A DNA stretch of 17,568 nt from Alphaproteobacteria bacterium (GCA_029937205.1 JAPYQV010000011.1:1-17568); one strand, 5' to 3'; shown: positions 1 to 9,783, numbered from the stretch's first letter. Notes: generated by a model from the sequence alone, not told the origin. Numbers and translations: made by a program.

Positions 1-798
1 GCGCGTTTTCTTGCCCGCCATGGCGATGCGATGAACGGCTCGATCAGCTTGCTGATCACCGGCGACGAGGAAGGCCCGGCGATCAACGGCACGCGCGCCG
101 TGCTCGACTGGCTGCCGGCAAATGACGAGCAAATCGATTTGTGTCTCGTCGGCGAGCCGACCAATCCGGAACGCCTCGGCGACATGATCAAAATCGGCCG
201 GCGCGGCAGCCTGAACGTGCGCCTCACGGTGTTCGGCACACAGGGCCATGCCGCCTACCCCGCGCTTGCCGACAATCCGTTACCGCGCCTGGTTGCCATG
301 CTGGGCCGCCTCACGGCAGCGCGCCTCGATAACGGCAACGCGCATTTCCAGCCGAGCAATATTCAGATCACCACCATCGATGTCGGCAACGCGGCGAGCA
401 ATGTGACGCCGGCCAAGGCAGAAGCCGCATTTAACATCCGCTTTAATGACGGCCACAGTTCCGACAGTTTGGCGGCCTGGCTGCGCCAGCAGTTCGACGA
501 TGTGGGCGGCAAATACGAACTTGATATTCACGTCACCGGCGAGGCGTTCCTCACCCCACCCGGCGAATTGAGCACGCTGATCTCGGAAGCTGTCGAAGCG
601 GCGACCGGGCGCGTGCCCGAGCTCAGCACCACCGGCGGCACGTCGGACGCGCGCTTCATCAAGGACCATTGCGCCGTCGCCGAGTTCGGCCTGATCGGCC
701 GCACCATGCACAAGACAGACGAGCATATCGAGTTGGTGGAACTGGATGGCCTGGCCGATATTTACGAAGATATTTTAACGCGATTTTTCACACCCTGA
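1..798 (+). CDS. dapE: Succinyl-diaminopimelate desuccinylase (DapE), 3' part
   Basis: Cytoplasmic M20-family zinc peptidase that hydrolyses N-succinyl-LL-2,6-diaminopimelate to LL-diaminopimelate and succinate, in the succinylase route to lysine and meso-diaminopimelate. The frame is open from base 1, so the gene starts left of the window; 265 residues are visible and roughly the first 110 of a usual 375-380 are missing. Family landmarks are seen: TGDEEG near the left edge (catalytic Glu and a zinc-ligand Glu), VGEPT (further metal ligand), the dimerisation-domain motif GTQGHAAYP, then GGTSDARF and TMHKTDEHI near the C terminus with the last zinc-ligand His. An internal ATG at 31 is not the start, because family sequence continues upstream of it. 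Its product feeds DapF, encoded at 12619-13437. It ends 12 bp from the convergent flagellin-like gene. Confidence 0.95.
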   Translation, partial: ARFLARHGDAMNGSISLLITGDEEGPAINGTRAVLDWLPANDEQIDLCLVGEPTNPERLGDMIKIGRRGSLNVRLTVFGTQGHAAYPALADNPLPRLVAMLGRLTAARLDNGNAHFQPSNIQITTIDVGNAASNVTPAKAEAAFNIRFNDGHSSDSLAAWLRQQFDDVGGKYELDIHVTGEAFLTPPGELSTLISEAVEAATGRVPELSTTGGTSDARFIKDHCAVAEFGLIGRTMHKTDEHIELVELDGLADIYEDILTRFFTP

Positions 799-810
799 AT
801 CGGCTGCCGG

Positions 811-2187
811 CTAATCCTCGCCGCTTGCGTTACCCTTTGAATCCGGTTTGCTTGACGCCGTCGCTTGTGGCGTGCTCGGTGATCGGGCTGAATTTGCACC
901 CGCAGCGAAAGCGCCGATATTCTGCAACTGCGCCAGAATATCCGGCACTTGATTCACGTTGCTGAGGATCGCACTCGCTGCCGCCGCGACGACATCATGC
1001 AGCGCTCCCTGAACCGCCTGGGCGGCAGCGGCCAAATCGCTCAGATTGGCGCTGGCGGATTCAAAATTACTGACGCCATTCTCGAGATTGGCCACCGCAA
1101 TGCCGACACGCGTCTGGCCCGCTTCCAAACCGGTGTGAATCCGGTCAAGCGCGTCCTGGGCACTCTTTACATTTACCGTTGCGTTGAGCGCGCCCGAGAC
1201 ACTCAGAATATCGCTATGCTGTAATTCCGAGGACAGCGTGGCGACCCGGACGCGCTGCAAATTGACGGAAATCTCATCGCTTCCGCCAGCGATGCCACTG
1301 CCGATCCGCAATCCCAAATCGACCTGATTGTTGGCGCTGCCGCTCACCTGAAAACTGTTGTTGGCGGTGATCGCGGTGGCGCTGGAAAATAGCGAATTCA
1401 ACTGAACCGTCAGGCCGAATTCGGCGATAACCACATCGCGGGTTTCGCCCGAGGCGGGCGCCGCCGTTACCGCTTCCGATTCTGCACTCACGCCGGTAGC
1501 AAGATTGGTCACGGTAAAAATGTTGCTTCCGGTGTCATAACTGATCGCGATGGTGTCGCCATTGGCGGCGAAGGCATCGCCAGCGCGCGAATCAAAGGTC
1601 AACGACTGTATGCCGTCATCGGTGCCAATGTTGCTGCCAATCGATGTCGCGGTGAAGCTGTTGGCACCGTTCAGAATGGCGGAATTGGAAAATCTTGTCG
1701 CGTCGGCAATTTCATCGACCTCGGCGCGCAGTTCGGCGAATTCATTGTGGAGTGTGGCGCGCTCGGCATCCGAGATGGCGTGCCCGGCGGCCGCATCGGC
1801 CAATTCCGCCATGCGGCCCAAATTGGCGTCAATGCGTGTCACCGCATCGGATGCGGTTTGCAGGATGGCGGAAACCTCGCCGGCATTCTTACTCGCCTGA
1901 CGGAGAACCTGCACCTCGCTCGCGAGCTTCGATTCCAATCGCGCCGTCACAAGTTCGTCGCGCGGCGAAACCAGGCGCGAGCCGCTTGATAATTTTTGCA
2001 ATGTGGCGGCGCTGCTGGCGACGGCCGTGCCAGCTGTGTCCGCTGTGGCGGCTCTTTTGGCGGAGGTCGCGGCCGGCAGGGCGCTATTCCGGCTGGCCTT
2101 ATTGGCGGCAAACAACTCGCGCGCGCCCGCGCCCTTGCGCAATGGCGAAGCGCTGCTGATGGTTTGCGTCACGGCATTCACAGCCAC
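811..2187 (-). CDS. Flagellin-family protein with remodelled termini
   Basis: Flagellin family, 458 residues. The conserved N-terminal D1 core is clear: LSSGSRLVSPRDE at about 66-78, then a heptad-rich helical stretch ending FSNSAILNG, matching the usual FNGKKLLNG. A beta-rich variable centre follows, and the C-terminal core returns with a GQTRVGIAVANLENGVSN-type segment and NVNQVP. Odd points: LSSG normally lies near residue 33, so about 33 extra residues rich in Ala, Ser and Thr precede it; about 35 polar residues follow the normal C-terminal end; and the usual SRIxDxDxAxE stretch has become alanine-rich. The start is GTG at 2187, supported by AGAGG at 2196-2200 (8 nt spacing) and an in-frame TGA just upstream. 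No flagellar genes adjoin it. It may be a minor or specialised flagellin; filament function is unproven. FlgL is a less likely alternative. Confidence 0.8.
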   Translation of the reverse strand: MAVNAVTQTISSASPLRKGAGARELFAANKASRNSALPAATSAKRAATADTAGTAVASSAATLQKLSSGSRLVSPRDELVTARLESKLASEVQVLRQASKNAGEVSAILQTASDAVTRIDANLGRMAELADAAAGHAISDAERATLHNEFAELRAEVDEIADATRFSNSAILNGANSFTATSIGSNIGTDDGIQSLTFDSRAGDAFAANGDTIAISYDTGSNIFTVTNLATGVSAESEAVTAAPASGETRDVVIAEFGLTVQLNSLFSSATAITANNSFQVSGSANNQVDLGLRIGSGIAGGSDEISVNLQRVRVATLSSELQHSDILSVSGALNATVNVKSAQDALDRIHTGLEAGQTRVGIAVANLENGVSNFESASANLSDLAAAAQAVQGALHDVVAAAASAILSNVNQVPDILAQLQNIGAFAAGANSARSPSTPQATASSKPDSKGNASGED

Positions 2188-2280
2188 GCGTCATGCCTCT
2201 ACAAAAAAAGACGCCCGCCCAACCTACCAACCCTATCGGGAAATCGTTTAACGCTCGTAAAGGATCGTGGTTAACAATCT
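2188..2280 (-). promoter_or_regulatory. Upstream region of the flagellin-like gene
   Basis: These 93 bp separate the yejF stop from the flagellin GTG start, both on the minus strand, so any separate flagellin promoter should lie here or in the end of yejF. Read on the minus strand, the stretch holds GTTAACCA (2275-2268), GTTAAAC (2252-2246) and a run of seven T (2209-2203) just before the AGAGG ribosome binding site. No good sigma70, sigma54 or sigma28 promoter and no stem followed by T residues could be picked out, so neither a promoter nor a yejF terminator is firmly assigned. Confidence 0.3.
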
Positions 2281-3915
2281 TTAGGCAGAGGGCAATCCAA
2301 TTGCCCCGCCGGCGCGCAGCTCAAACGCCGCCGCCATCAGGGCTTTGGTGTAATCGTGGCGCGGCGCATCGAATATCTGTGTCGCCGGGCCCTGCTCCAT
2401 CACCTTGCCGGCACGCAACACCACGACATCGTGGCTGATGGCGCGGATCACCTTGAGGTCGTGGCTGATAAACAGGTAGGCCAGGCCGTGGCGGCGCTGC
2501 AGATCACGCAGGAGATCGATGATCTGCGCCTGAACTGACATATCGAGCGCCGAGGTCGGTTCGTCGAGCACGATCAGACGCGGTTTTAAGACCAGCGCGC
2601 GGGCGATCGATACGCGCTGACGCTGGCCGCCGGAAAACTCATGCGGGTAACGGTCCTGCACCGCCGGATCGAGGCCGACTTCCTCAAGTGTTTGGCCGAT
2701 TATCGCGCGGCGTTCTTCACGGCTCATATCGGGCGTGTGAACCTTCAAGCCTTCTTCGACGATCTGGCCGATCGAAAGCCGGGGGCTGAGCGAACCATAG
2801 GGATCCTGAAAGACGATTTGCATGCGCTGGCGCAGCGGCCGCATCTGCTTGATATCAAGGCCCTGAATTTCACTGCCTTCGAACTTGATAGGTCCGACAC
2901 TGCGCTCCAGGCGCAACAGCGCCATGGCCAATGTGGTTTTGCCCGAACCGCTCTCGCCGACCACGCCGACGGTCTGGCCCTCGCGCACCGAGATGGTCAC
3001 ACCGTCCACCGCCTTGACGTGGCCGACAGTGCTGCGCAGTACCCCGGCCTTGATCGGGAAATACACTTTAAGATCATCGCAAGCGATAACCTCCTTCGCC
3101 GTCTCGGCAACCTCCAAGGGATCGCCTTTGGGTTCGGCGGCGAGCAGGTGCTGGGTGTAGGAATGCTGCGGCGACTCAAAAATTTGCGTGGTCGGGCCGG
3201 CCTCGACGATCTCGCCGTCCTTCATGACGCAGACTTCATCCGCCATATGGCGCACAATATTCAGATCATGGGTGATCATCAGCATGGCCATGCCGAGACG
3301 GGTCTGGAGATCGTCGAGGAGTTTCAGGATTTCGGCCTGCACCGTTACGTCGAGCGCCGTGGTCGGCTCGTCGGCAATCAGCAGATCGGGTTCGCAGGCG
3401 AGCGCCATGGCGATCATCACGCGCTGGCGCTGGCCGCCGGAAAATTCATGCGGAAAGGCCTTGAGCCGCTTGGCGGTATCGCCGAGCGCCACCAACTCGA
3501 ACAATTCCTCGGCCCGGCGCCAAGCGTGGGCCTTCGGCAACTTGCGGTGCAGCATGATCGCTTCGGCGACCTGGCGGCCGATCGAATGGAGCGGATTAAG
3601 CGACGTGATCGGCTCCTGAAAAATCATCGAGATATGATTGCCGCGTATCTCGCGCAAACGCCGCGCCGGCGCACCGAGCATTTCCTCGCCCTCATACAAT
3701 ATCGAACCGTTCGGATGAGAGGCCACCGGATAGGGCAGAAGCTGGAGAATGGAGAGCGCCGTCACCGATTTGCCCGAGCCGCTCTCTCCCACCAGGGCCA
3801 TGGTCTTGCCGCGCTCAATATTAAACGATGCGCCTTTAACCGCTCGGGTGACACCGCCGCCCGACGTAAAATTCACGTCCAGGCCGCGTATTTGCAGGAG
3901 GGGTCCAGCCGCCAT
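2281..3915 (-). CDS. yejF: YejF-type peptide ABC importer, fused double ATPase
   Basis: Cytoplasmic ATPase of a YejABEF-type oligopeptide importer (microcin C and murein-peptide class), with both nucleotide-binding domains in one chain of about 544 residues. Domain 1 has Walker A GESGSGKS near 43-50, signature FSGGQRQR near 158 and Walker B LLIADEP near 178. Domain 2 repeats the set: GESGSGKT near 320, FSGGQRQR near 427 and LIVLDEPTSALD near 448. Each domain ends in an OppD/F-like peptide-transporter C-terminal segment. Both ATP sites look intact. The ATG at 3915 shares one base with the yejE stop (TGATG); a GTG one codon upstream (3918) is an alternative. The ATG leaves five residues before the first beta strand, as I recall for E. 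coli YejF. It is the last gene of the yej operon. Confidence 0.95.
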   Translation of the reverse strand: MAAGPLLQIRGLDVNFTSGGGVTRAVKGASFNIERGKTMALVGESGSGKSVTALSILQLLPYPVASHPNGSILYEGEEMLGAPARRLREIRGNHISMIFQEPITSLNPLHSIGRQVAEAIMLHRKLPKAHAWRRAEELFELVALGDTAKRLKAFPHEFSGGQRQRVMIAMALACEPDLLIADEPTTALDVTVQAEILKLLDDLQTRLGMAMLMITHDLNIVRHMADEVCVMKDGEIVEAGPTTQIFESPQHSYTQHLLAAEPKGDPLEVAETAKEVIACDDLKVYFPIKAGVLRSTVGHVKAVDGVTISVREGQTVGVVGESGSGKTTLAMALLRLERSVGPIKFEGSEIQGLDIKQMRPLRQRMQIVFQDPYGSLSPRLSIGQIVEEGLKVHTPDMSREERRAIIGQTLEEVGLDPAVQDRYPHEFSGGQRQRVSIARALVLKPRLIVLDEPTSALDMSVQAQIIDLLRDLQRRHGLAYLFISHDLKVIRAISHDVVVLRAGKVMEQGPATQIFDAPRHDYTKALMAAAFELRAGGAIGLPSA

Positions 3916-4946
3916 CACGCCACCAGCTTGCGTGGATCAAACGCATCGCGCACCGCTTCGAAGACAAAAATCAACAGGCTCAACATCACCGCGATGACGA
4001 TGAAACCGGAGAAACCGAGCCACGGCGCGTGCAGGTTCGCCTTGCCTTGCTTGAGCAATTCACCCAAAGACGGCGAACCCGGCGGCAGGCCATAGCCGAG
4101 GAAATCGAGCGCCGTCAGGGTTGTGATCGAGCCGGTCAAAATGAACGGCAAGAAGGTCAGGGCCGAGACCATGGCGTTGGGCAATGCATGACGCCACATG
4201 ATGGTGCGGTCGTTGACGCCGAGCGCCCGGGCGGCGCGGATATAGTCGAAATTCCGCACGCGCAGGAATTCCGCGCGCACCACGCCCACCAAACTCATCC
4301 AGCTAAACAGGAACAGCACACCCAACAGACTCCAGAAATTAGGCTCGAAAATACTGGCGAGAATAATCAAGACAAATAGGGTCGGCAGGCCCGACCAGAT
4401 TTCGATGAAGCGTTGGAAAAAGAGATCGAGCAGGCCACCGAAATAGCCCTGCACCGCGCCGGCGGCGATGCCGACGACCGAGCTCGCCAACGTCAGAACG
4501 AGGCCGAACAATACCGAAATACGGAAGCCGTAAATCACCCGTGCCAGAACATCACGCCCCTGATCGTCGGTGCCGAGCGGGTTGGCCGAAGAGGGCGGCG
4601 AAGGTGCGGGGGTCGGCAGATCGTAATTTATGGTTTTATAGCTGTACGGCACCGCCGGCCACAGCATCCAGCCTTTTTCCTCGATCAATTCGATAACGAA
4701 GGGATCGCGGTAATCGGCCTCGGTTTCGAATTCACCGCCGAATTCCGTCTCGGCATAGCTGGCGACCACGGGGAAATAATATTCACCGTCGAACTTGACG
4801 ATCAACGGTTTGTCATTGGCGATGAATTCCGCCGGCGCCGAGACGGCAAAGAGAACGAGAAAAATCCACAGCGAGATGTAGCCGCGCCGATTGGCCTTAA
4901 AATTGCGTAGCCGCCGCTTCGCCATGGGAGACAACCGGAGCGCCAC
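3915..4946 (-). CDS. yejE: YejE-type peptide ABC importer permease
   Basis: Inner-membrane permease, 343 residues, that pairs with YejB to form the translocation pore. The N-terminal segment RGYISLWIFLVLFAVS is the first transmembrane helix. A periplasmic insertion with YYFPVVASYAETEFGG follows, typical of YejE, then LGTDDQGRDVLARVIYG, which opens the DppC-like permease core. The cytoplasmic EAA loop, which contacts the ATPase, is NFDYIRAARALGV at about 232-244. The GTG start at 4946 is preferred over ATG 4925 because the residues it adds (LRLSPMAKRRLR) align with the YejE N terminus and GAGG lies 8 nt upstream. It starts 3 nt after the yejB stop and overlaps the yejF start, which implies translational coupling. 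Confidence 0.95.
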   Translation of the reverse strand: MALRLSPMAKRRLRNFKANRRGYISLWIFLVLFAVSAPAEFIANDKPLIVKFDGEYYFPVVASYAETEFGGEFETEADYRDPFVIELIEEKGWMLWPAVPYSYKTINYDLPTPAPSPPSSANPLGTDDQGRDVLARVIYGFRISVLFGLVLTLASSVVGIAAGAVQGYFGGLLDLFFQRFIEIWSGLPTLFVLIILASIFEPNFWSLLGVLFLFSWMSLVGVVRAEFLRVRNFDYIRAARALGVNDRTIMWRHALPNAMVSALTFLPFILTGSITTLTALDFLGYGLPPGSPSLGELLKQGKANLHAPWLGFSGFIVIAVMLSLLIFVFEAVRDAFDPRKLVA

Positions 4947-4949
4947 GCC

Positions 4950-6062
4950 CTAGACCTCGCGCCGTTCAAAATCGATGCGCGGATCGATCACCACATACAT
5001 CATGTCGCCGAGCAAATTGACCACCAGCCCGACCAGGGTGAAGAAAAACAGGGTGCCGAAGATGATCGGATAGTCGCGCCCGATCAGCGCCTCGTAACCC
5101 AGCAGGCCGAGCCCATTGATCGAAAATATAATCTCGATCAAGAGCGAGCCGGTAAACAGAATGCCGATGAATGCCGACGGAAACCCCGCCACCACAATCA
5201 GCATGGCATTGCGAAAGACATGACCGTACATCACCCGGCGTTCGCTCAAGCCCTTGGCGCGCGCGGTGATGACATATTGCTTGTTGATTTCCTCGAGGAA
5301 GGAATTCTTGGTCAGCATGGTGAGTGTGGCAAATCCCCCGATCGCCATGGCGGTGATGGGCAACACAAGGTGCCACAGATAATCGATGATCTTGCCGCCG
5401 AAGGAGAGAGTCTCCCAATCGCTGGAAACAAGGCCGCGCAGCGGAAACCAATTGAGGTAATTGCCGCCCGAAAACAGCACCACGAGCAATACGGCAAAAA
5501 GAAATCCCGGTATCGCATAACCGACAAATATGGCGCCGCTGGTCCACACATCGAAGCGCGAGCCGTCGCGCACCGCTTTGGCAATGCCGAGCGGAATAGA
5601 GATCAGATAGGCGATCAGGGTCGTCCACAGGCCGAGCGAAATCGAGATCGGCAGCCTGTCAATCACAAGCGACACGACACTGCTGTCACGGAAAAAACTG
5701 TCGCCGAAATCGAACTGGACGTATTTCTCCATCATCAGCAGGAAGCGCTCGCCGATCGGCTTGTCAAAACCGAACTGTTTTTCCAATTGTTCGATCAGCT
5801 GCGGATCGAGGCCGCGCGCGCCGCGATACTTATTGGTGATATCGCCCTGCGCGGCACCGGTTGTCTGCCCCGGCGCGCCGGTTTCGCCCATTTGCGAGCC
5901 CGATATGCCCACGGTGGCATCGATCGCGGTGCCGCTCAGCTGGGCAATAACCTGCTCAACCGGGCCGCCGGGCGCGACCTGGACGATGAAGAAATTGAGC
6001 ACCATGATCCCGAGAAGCGTCGGAATGATGAGCGCAATGCGGCGGATGAAATAGGCGAACAT
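4950..6062 (-). CDS. yejB: YejB-type peptide ABC importer permease
   Basis: Inner-membrane permease of the DppB class, 370 residues, the partner of YejE. It opens with a membrane helix (about residues 8-30, [17 protein letters not shown]). A long periplasmic insertion (about 35-125), Gly/Thr-rich at 53-75 and then holding [20 protein letters not shown], is characteristic of YejB-type permeases. The remaining helices surround a cytoplasmic EAA-type loop, [19 protein letters not shown] (about 259-277), which docks on YejF. It ends [12 protein letters not shown]. The start is ATG at 6062, 26 nt after the upstream binding-protein gene, with no strong Shine-Dalgarno sequence. This is the widest gap in the operon. 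No defects are visible. Confidence 0.95.
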   Translation of the reverse strand: MFAYFIRRIALIIPTLLGIMVLNFFIVQVAPGGPVEQVIAQLSGTAIDATVGISGSQMGETGAPGQTTGAAQGDITNKYRGARGLDPQLIEQLEKQFGFDKPIGERFLLMMEKYVQFDFGDSFFRDSSVVSLVIDRLPISISLGLWTTLIAYLISIPLGIAKAVRDGSRFDVWTSGAIFVGYAIPGFLFAVLLVVLFSGGNYLNWFPLRGLVSSDWETLSFGGKIIDYLWHLVLPITAMAIGGFATLTMLTKNSFLEEINKQYVITARAKGLSERRVMYGHVFRNAMLIVVAGFPSAFIGILFTGSLLIEIIFSINGLGLLGYEALIGRDYPIIFGTLFFFTLVGLVVNLLGDMMYVVIDPRIDFERREV

Positions 6063-6088
6063 CGGCTTTTGGGACCCGCCCCGTAATT

Positions 6089-7945
6089 TTATTTATCCAA
6101 GTTCGTCTCGCCGCTTTCCAGCGCTTGCAGGCGGGCGGGATCGACCCACCACGTGCTCGGAAAGCCGTGATCATAGCGCGCCGTGATCTCGGGCCGGCCG
6201 AACATGTCCCAATAGGCGATGCGGTACGCCCTCAGGTGCCACAGCGGCACCACATAATGCCCCCAAAGGAGAACCCGGTCGAGGGCGCGGCTGGCCGTGA
6301 TCAAGGCCTCGCGGTCGGCCGCAACAATAACCGCCTCGATCAACGCATCGATCACCGGATTGCGGATGCCCATCAGATTGCGGCTGCCCGGTACATCGGC
6401 GGCCGCCGAGCCCCAAAAATCGCGCTGCTCATTGCCGGGCGACAGCGATTGGCCAAAGCCGCCCCACAACATATCGAAATCGAAATTGTCGAGGCGGTTT
6501 TGATATTGCGCGGTATCGACCAGGCGGATGTTCACGACAATGCCGAGACGCTCGAGATTGCGTGCAAACGGCTGCACAATGCGCTCAAACGCGCCACCGC
6601 TTTGCAGCAGAAACTCGAACTCGAATGGCGCGCCGGTCTCGCCATGGACAAGCTTGCCGTCCGTTACAACCCAGCCGGCTTCGCGCAACAATTTGCTGGC
6701 AGCGCGCAAGCTGCTGCGATTTTTGCCCGATCCGTCTGTTTTTGGCGGTATGAATTCGGTGGTGAATATTTCGTCCGGAATGCGCCCGCGATAGGGCTCG
6801 AGGAGCGCCAATTCGGCCGCGCTGGGCAATCCTGCCGAGGCCAGTTCGGAATTCGAAAAAAAGCTTCGTGTCCGCGTGTAGGCACCAAAGAACAAATTCT
6901 TGTTGGTCCATTCATAATCGAAGACCAGCGCCAACGCCTCGCGCACGCGCCGGTCGGCGAAGCGTGCGCGGCGCGTGTTAAAGACGAAGGCGCTGAGGCC
7001 GGTCGGCTGATCGTGCAGAATTTCGACCTTCTTGATCAAACCCGTCTCAATGGCCGGCCCGTTATAGGACTTCGCCCATACCTTGGCGGTGTTTTCCGAA
7101 CGCCAATCGAACTCATGCGCCTTGAACGCCTCAAGTGCCACGGTGTCGTCGCGGTAATAGTCGATCCGGAGCGCATCGAAATTATTACGGCCGCGGTTGA
7201 TCGCCAAATCGGCACCCCAATAATCGCTGACGCGCGTATAGGAAATGGCCCGGCCCGGGTCGACCAGGTCAATCCTATAGGGGCCGCTGGCCAATATCGG
7301 TTCGAGCGTGGTTTTCTCGAAGTCGCGATTTTCGAAATATGCCTTGGGCAGTATCGCGAGCTGGCCGACTATCAGCGGCAGCTCGCGATTGTTGCTGCCG
7401 GAAAAGGTGAATTTCACCCGCCGGTCACCGAGATCCTCGGCGCCGGTCACATCGGCGTAGTAGACCCGGAAAAACGGATTGCCCTTGGTGGTCAGGATGT
7501 CGAAGGAAAAAATCACGTCCTCAACCGTAATCGGCGTGCCATCATGCCAGTGCGCTTCTTCGCGCAGCGTAAAGGTGACCGAGGAACGATCGGCGGGGAA
7601 TTCGACCCGGCCGGCAATTAGGCCATATTCCGCGAACGCTTCATCGCGCGATGACGCCATCAGGGTTTCGAAGGTCAGGCCGAGAAAGCCGGCGGGAACG
7701 CCTTTCAAAATGAAGGGATTGAGGCTGTCAAAAGTGCCGGTCTGTGAGAGGCGCACGGCGCCGCCCTTCGGCGCGTCCGGATTGACATAGTCGAAATGGC
7801 TAAAATCCTCGGCGTATTTGGGCACGCCGTGCATGGCCACGCCGTGGCCGGAATAATCGCCGGCCTCCGCCGCCAAGGCCGATTTGGCTGGCGCAAAACT
7901 TACACAAGCCAGTGCCATAAAAAACAAAAAGGAAACGCGCCACAT
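6089..7945 (-). CDS. yejA: YejA-like periplasmic peptide-binding protein (first copy, next to yejB)
   Basis: Extracellular solute-binding protein of family 5 (SBP_bac_5/YejA type), about 618 residues, which would deliver peptides to YejB/YejE. A Sec signal peptide is visible ([17 protein letters not shown] to about ALAAEAG). The mature part has [36 protein letters not shown] (133-148), [11 protein letters not shown] and [17 protein letters not shown] (about 498-514), all typical of YejA proteins. The longest frame begins with TTG 7954, which overlaps the stop of the second copy (TTGA). ATG 7945 is chosen because it starts directly at the signal peptide. ALAC in the signal does not fit a lipobox. 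About 40% identity by eye to the neighbouring paralogue indicates an old duplication. Confidence 0.92.
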   Translation of the reverse strand: MWRVSFLFFMALACVSFAPAKSALAAEAGDYSGHGVAMHGVPKYAEDFSHFDYVNPDAPKGGAVRLSQTGTFDSLNPFILKGVPAGFLGLTFETLMASSRDEAFAEYGLIAGRVEFPADRSSVTFTLREEAHWHDGTPITVEDVIFSFDILTTKGNPFFRVYYADVTGAEDLGDRRVKFTFSGSNNRELPLIVGQLAILPKAYFENRDFEKTTLEPILASGPYRIDLVDPGRAISYTRVSDYWGADLAINRGRNNFDALRIDYYRDDTVALEAFKAHEFDWRSENTAKVWAKSYNGPAIETGLIKKVEILHDQPTGLSAFVFNTRRARFADRRVREALALVFDYEWTNKNLFFGAYTRTRSFFSNSELASAGLPSAAELALLEPYRGRIPDEIFTTEFIPPKTDGSGKNRSSLRAASKLLREAGWVVTDGKLVHGETGAPFEFEFLLQSGGAFERIVQPFARNLERLGIVVNIRLVDTAQYQNRLDNFDFDMLWGGFGQSLSPGNEQRDFWGSAAADVPGSRNLMGIRNPVIDALIEAVIVAADREALITASRALDRVLLWGHYVVPLWHLRAYRIAYWDMFGRPEITARYDHGFPSTWWVDPARLQALESGETNLDK

Positions 7946-7950
7946 GGCGT

Positions 7951-9783
7951 TCAATTTAGCAATTTACGGAAGGCGGTCAATTTTTCAGCCTTCGCCGCAT
8001 CAAACCACCAAGTATCGAGACTAAGCGAATATTTGGCCAGGGTGGCGGGCCGGCTGAACTTGTTCCAGTAAACCAGACCGTGCGAGCCCTTGTACCATTG
8101 CGGCACGATGTAGTGGCCCCAGAGCAGCACCCGGTCGAGCGCGCGGGCGGCGACCTTCATGCTCTCACGATCCGGTGCGGCAAGAATTGTGGCGATCAAC
8201 TCGTCCACCACCGGGTCTTTGATGCCGGCTGAATTCCAAGTGCCGCGTTGATCCACCGAAGCCGAGCCGAAATAATTCCATAGCCTCGCGTCCGGAGAAA
8301 GCGGCTGCACGAGGCGCCGAGTCGTAATATCGAAATCATGACTTTCCAATCGGCTCTCATATTGCGCTGAATCCACCAAGCGCAAGCTTACTTCGATGCC
8401 AAGGCGCTCCAGATTGCGCGCGTAGGGCCCAAAGACGCGTTCGAAAGTCGGTGAAACATAGAGGATTTCGAGCACCAGTGCTTGGCCGGTCGTCACGTTG
8501 ACACGCACGCCGTCGCTGACAGTCCAGCCGGCAGCGTCAAGCAGCTTACCGGCCTTGTGCAAATTGCGTCGGTTGCGGCCCGAACCATCCGTGGTCGGCG
8601 GCTTGAATTCGCTGGTAAATACTTCCTCCGGCACTCGGCCCCGGTAGGACTCAAGCAAGGCGAGCTCAGCGCCCTCGGGCAGCCCGCGTGCCGCCAAGTC
8701 GGAATTCTCAAAATAGCTCGCCATGCGATAGTAGAGATCATAAAAAATATTTTTGTTGGTCCACTCATAATCGAAGGCATAAGAAAGAGCGAGGCGCACG
8801 CGTGCATCCTTGAACTTTTCGCGTCGTGTATTGAGAAAAAATGCCTGGGCTCCAGAGGGCGTATTGTCGGGCAGCACTTCCTTGATCATCGCCCCGGCAT
8901 CAATAACCGGCAAATCATAGGCATTCATCCAAGTTTTCGAGGTGAATTCCTCGTGCCAGTCGAACTCGCCCGCCTTCAGCGCTTCGACCATGATGGTGCG
9001 ATCGCGGTAATAGTCCCAACGCTGCTCATCGAAATTGTAGCGCCCGACATTGACCGGCAAATCTTTGGCCCAATAATCTGTAACGCGGCGATAGGTGATA
9101 CTGCGCCCCGCATCCACGTTCTCAATACGGTAGGGGCCACTGCCGAGTGGCGGCGTCAGTGTCGTCTTGTCGAATTCATGATCCGTGTAATAAGCCTTAG
9201 AAATAATTCGCAATTCACCGAGGAGCAGCGGCAGTTTGCGATTCTCCGTATTGAAGATGCGGAATTCGACTTCCCGCGCGGACAATGTCTTTACCCCAGC
9301 GACATCGTCAAAAATGATTCGGTAAACCGGGTCCCCATTCTCGATCAGCGTCTCGAAGGTGAAGACCACATCGTCCGCCATTATCGCCGTTCCGTCATGC
9401 CAAACCGCATTGGGATTAATAACGAAACGCACCCAGGAGCGGTCCGCCGCCAATTCAACCGATTCGGCGATCAGGCCATAGGCGGTGTCGGGTTCGTCGA
9501 AAGAAGTTGCCAACAGACTATCGAACGGCAGACCCGCGTCGGCCGCAGCTACGCCTTTCAGGATGAAGGGATTGAGATTGTCAAACGTGCCAGTGGAGGC
9601 ACGGCTGATGGCGCCGCCCTTGGGCGCATTCGGATCGACATACTCAAAATGCGTGAAGTCGGGCGGGTATTTCAGTTCGCCGAACAGCGACAGGCCATGC
9701 TGTGCGCCACCACTCTCGGTAGCCTGCCCAACCGAACCGAAGGATATCAGCGCCGCCAACAACAGCGCGGCAAACCAGCGCAT
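7951..9783 (-). CDS. YejA-like periplasmic peptide-binding protein (second copy, operon-leading)
   Basis: Second family-5 periplasmic binding protein, 610 residues and the first gene of the yej operon. The signal peptide is MRWFAALLLAALISFGSVGQA. The mature chain shows [39 protein letters not shown] (127-143) and [13 protein letters not shown], so its fold matches the other copy throughout. It differs where YejA usually reads [14 protein letters not shown]: here it is PLSPDARLWNYFGS (about 494-507), and the following PGSRN is RGTWN, which suggests a different ligand. ATG at 9783 has AGGAG 7 nt upstream. The stop lies within TTGA and overlaps the longest frame of the next gene. Tandem yejA genes before yejBEF occur in other alphaproteobacteria; I recall Brucella as an example. 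Confidence 0.92.
   Translation of the reverse strand: MRWFAALLLAALISFGSVGQATESGGAQHGLSLFGELKYPPDFTHFEYVDPNAPKGGAISRASTGTFDNLNPFILKGVAAADAGLPFDSLLATSFDEPDTAYGLIAESVELAADRSWVRFVINPNAVWHDGTAIMADDVVFTFETLIENGDPVYRIIFDDVAGVKTLSAREVEFRIFNTENRKLPLLLGELRIISKAYYTDHEFDKTTLTPPLGSGPYRIENVDAGRSITYRRVTDYWAKDLPVNVGRYNFDEQRWDYYRDRTIMVEALKAGEFDWHEEFTSKTWMNAYDLPVIDAGAMIKEVLPDNTPSGAQAFFLNTRREKFKDARVRLALSYAFDYEWTNKNIFYDLYYRMASYFENSDLAARGLPEGAELALLESYRGRVPEEVFTSEFKPPTTDGSGRNRRNLHKAGKLLDAAGWTVSDGVRVNVTTGQALVLEILYVSPTFERVFGPYARNLERLGIEVSLRLVDSAQYESRLESHDFDITTRRLVQPLSPDARLWNYFGSASVDQRGTWNSAGIKDPVVDELIATILAAPDRESMKVAARALDRVLLWGHYIVPQWYKGSHGLVYWNKFSRPATLAKYSLSLDTWWFDAAKAEKLTAFRKLLN

Noticed and set aside
2246..2275. 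CtrA-like TTAA pair (GTTAACCA and GTTAAAC) upstream of the flagellin-like gene
   Set aside because: The TTAA elements are 19 nt apart rather than 7; only half-sites remain, which occur by chance.
6125..7621. 498-codon rightward open frame opposite the first yejA-like gene (similar long ones opposite yejF, the second yejA-like gene and mtaB)
   Set aside because: Compositions are odd (many His, Arg, Gln), no domain is recognisable, and the minus-strand genes fully explain the DNA. GC-rich codon use leaves the opposite frame open.
7900..7945. Lipoprotein signal (ALAC) in the first YejA-like protein
   Set aside because: The residue at -3 is Ala and at -2 Leu, not the Leu-x-x-Cys lipobox; a standard cleavage site lies further on.
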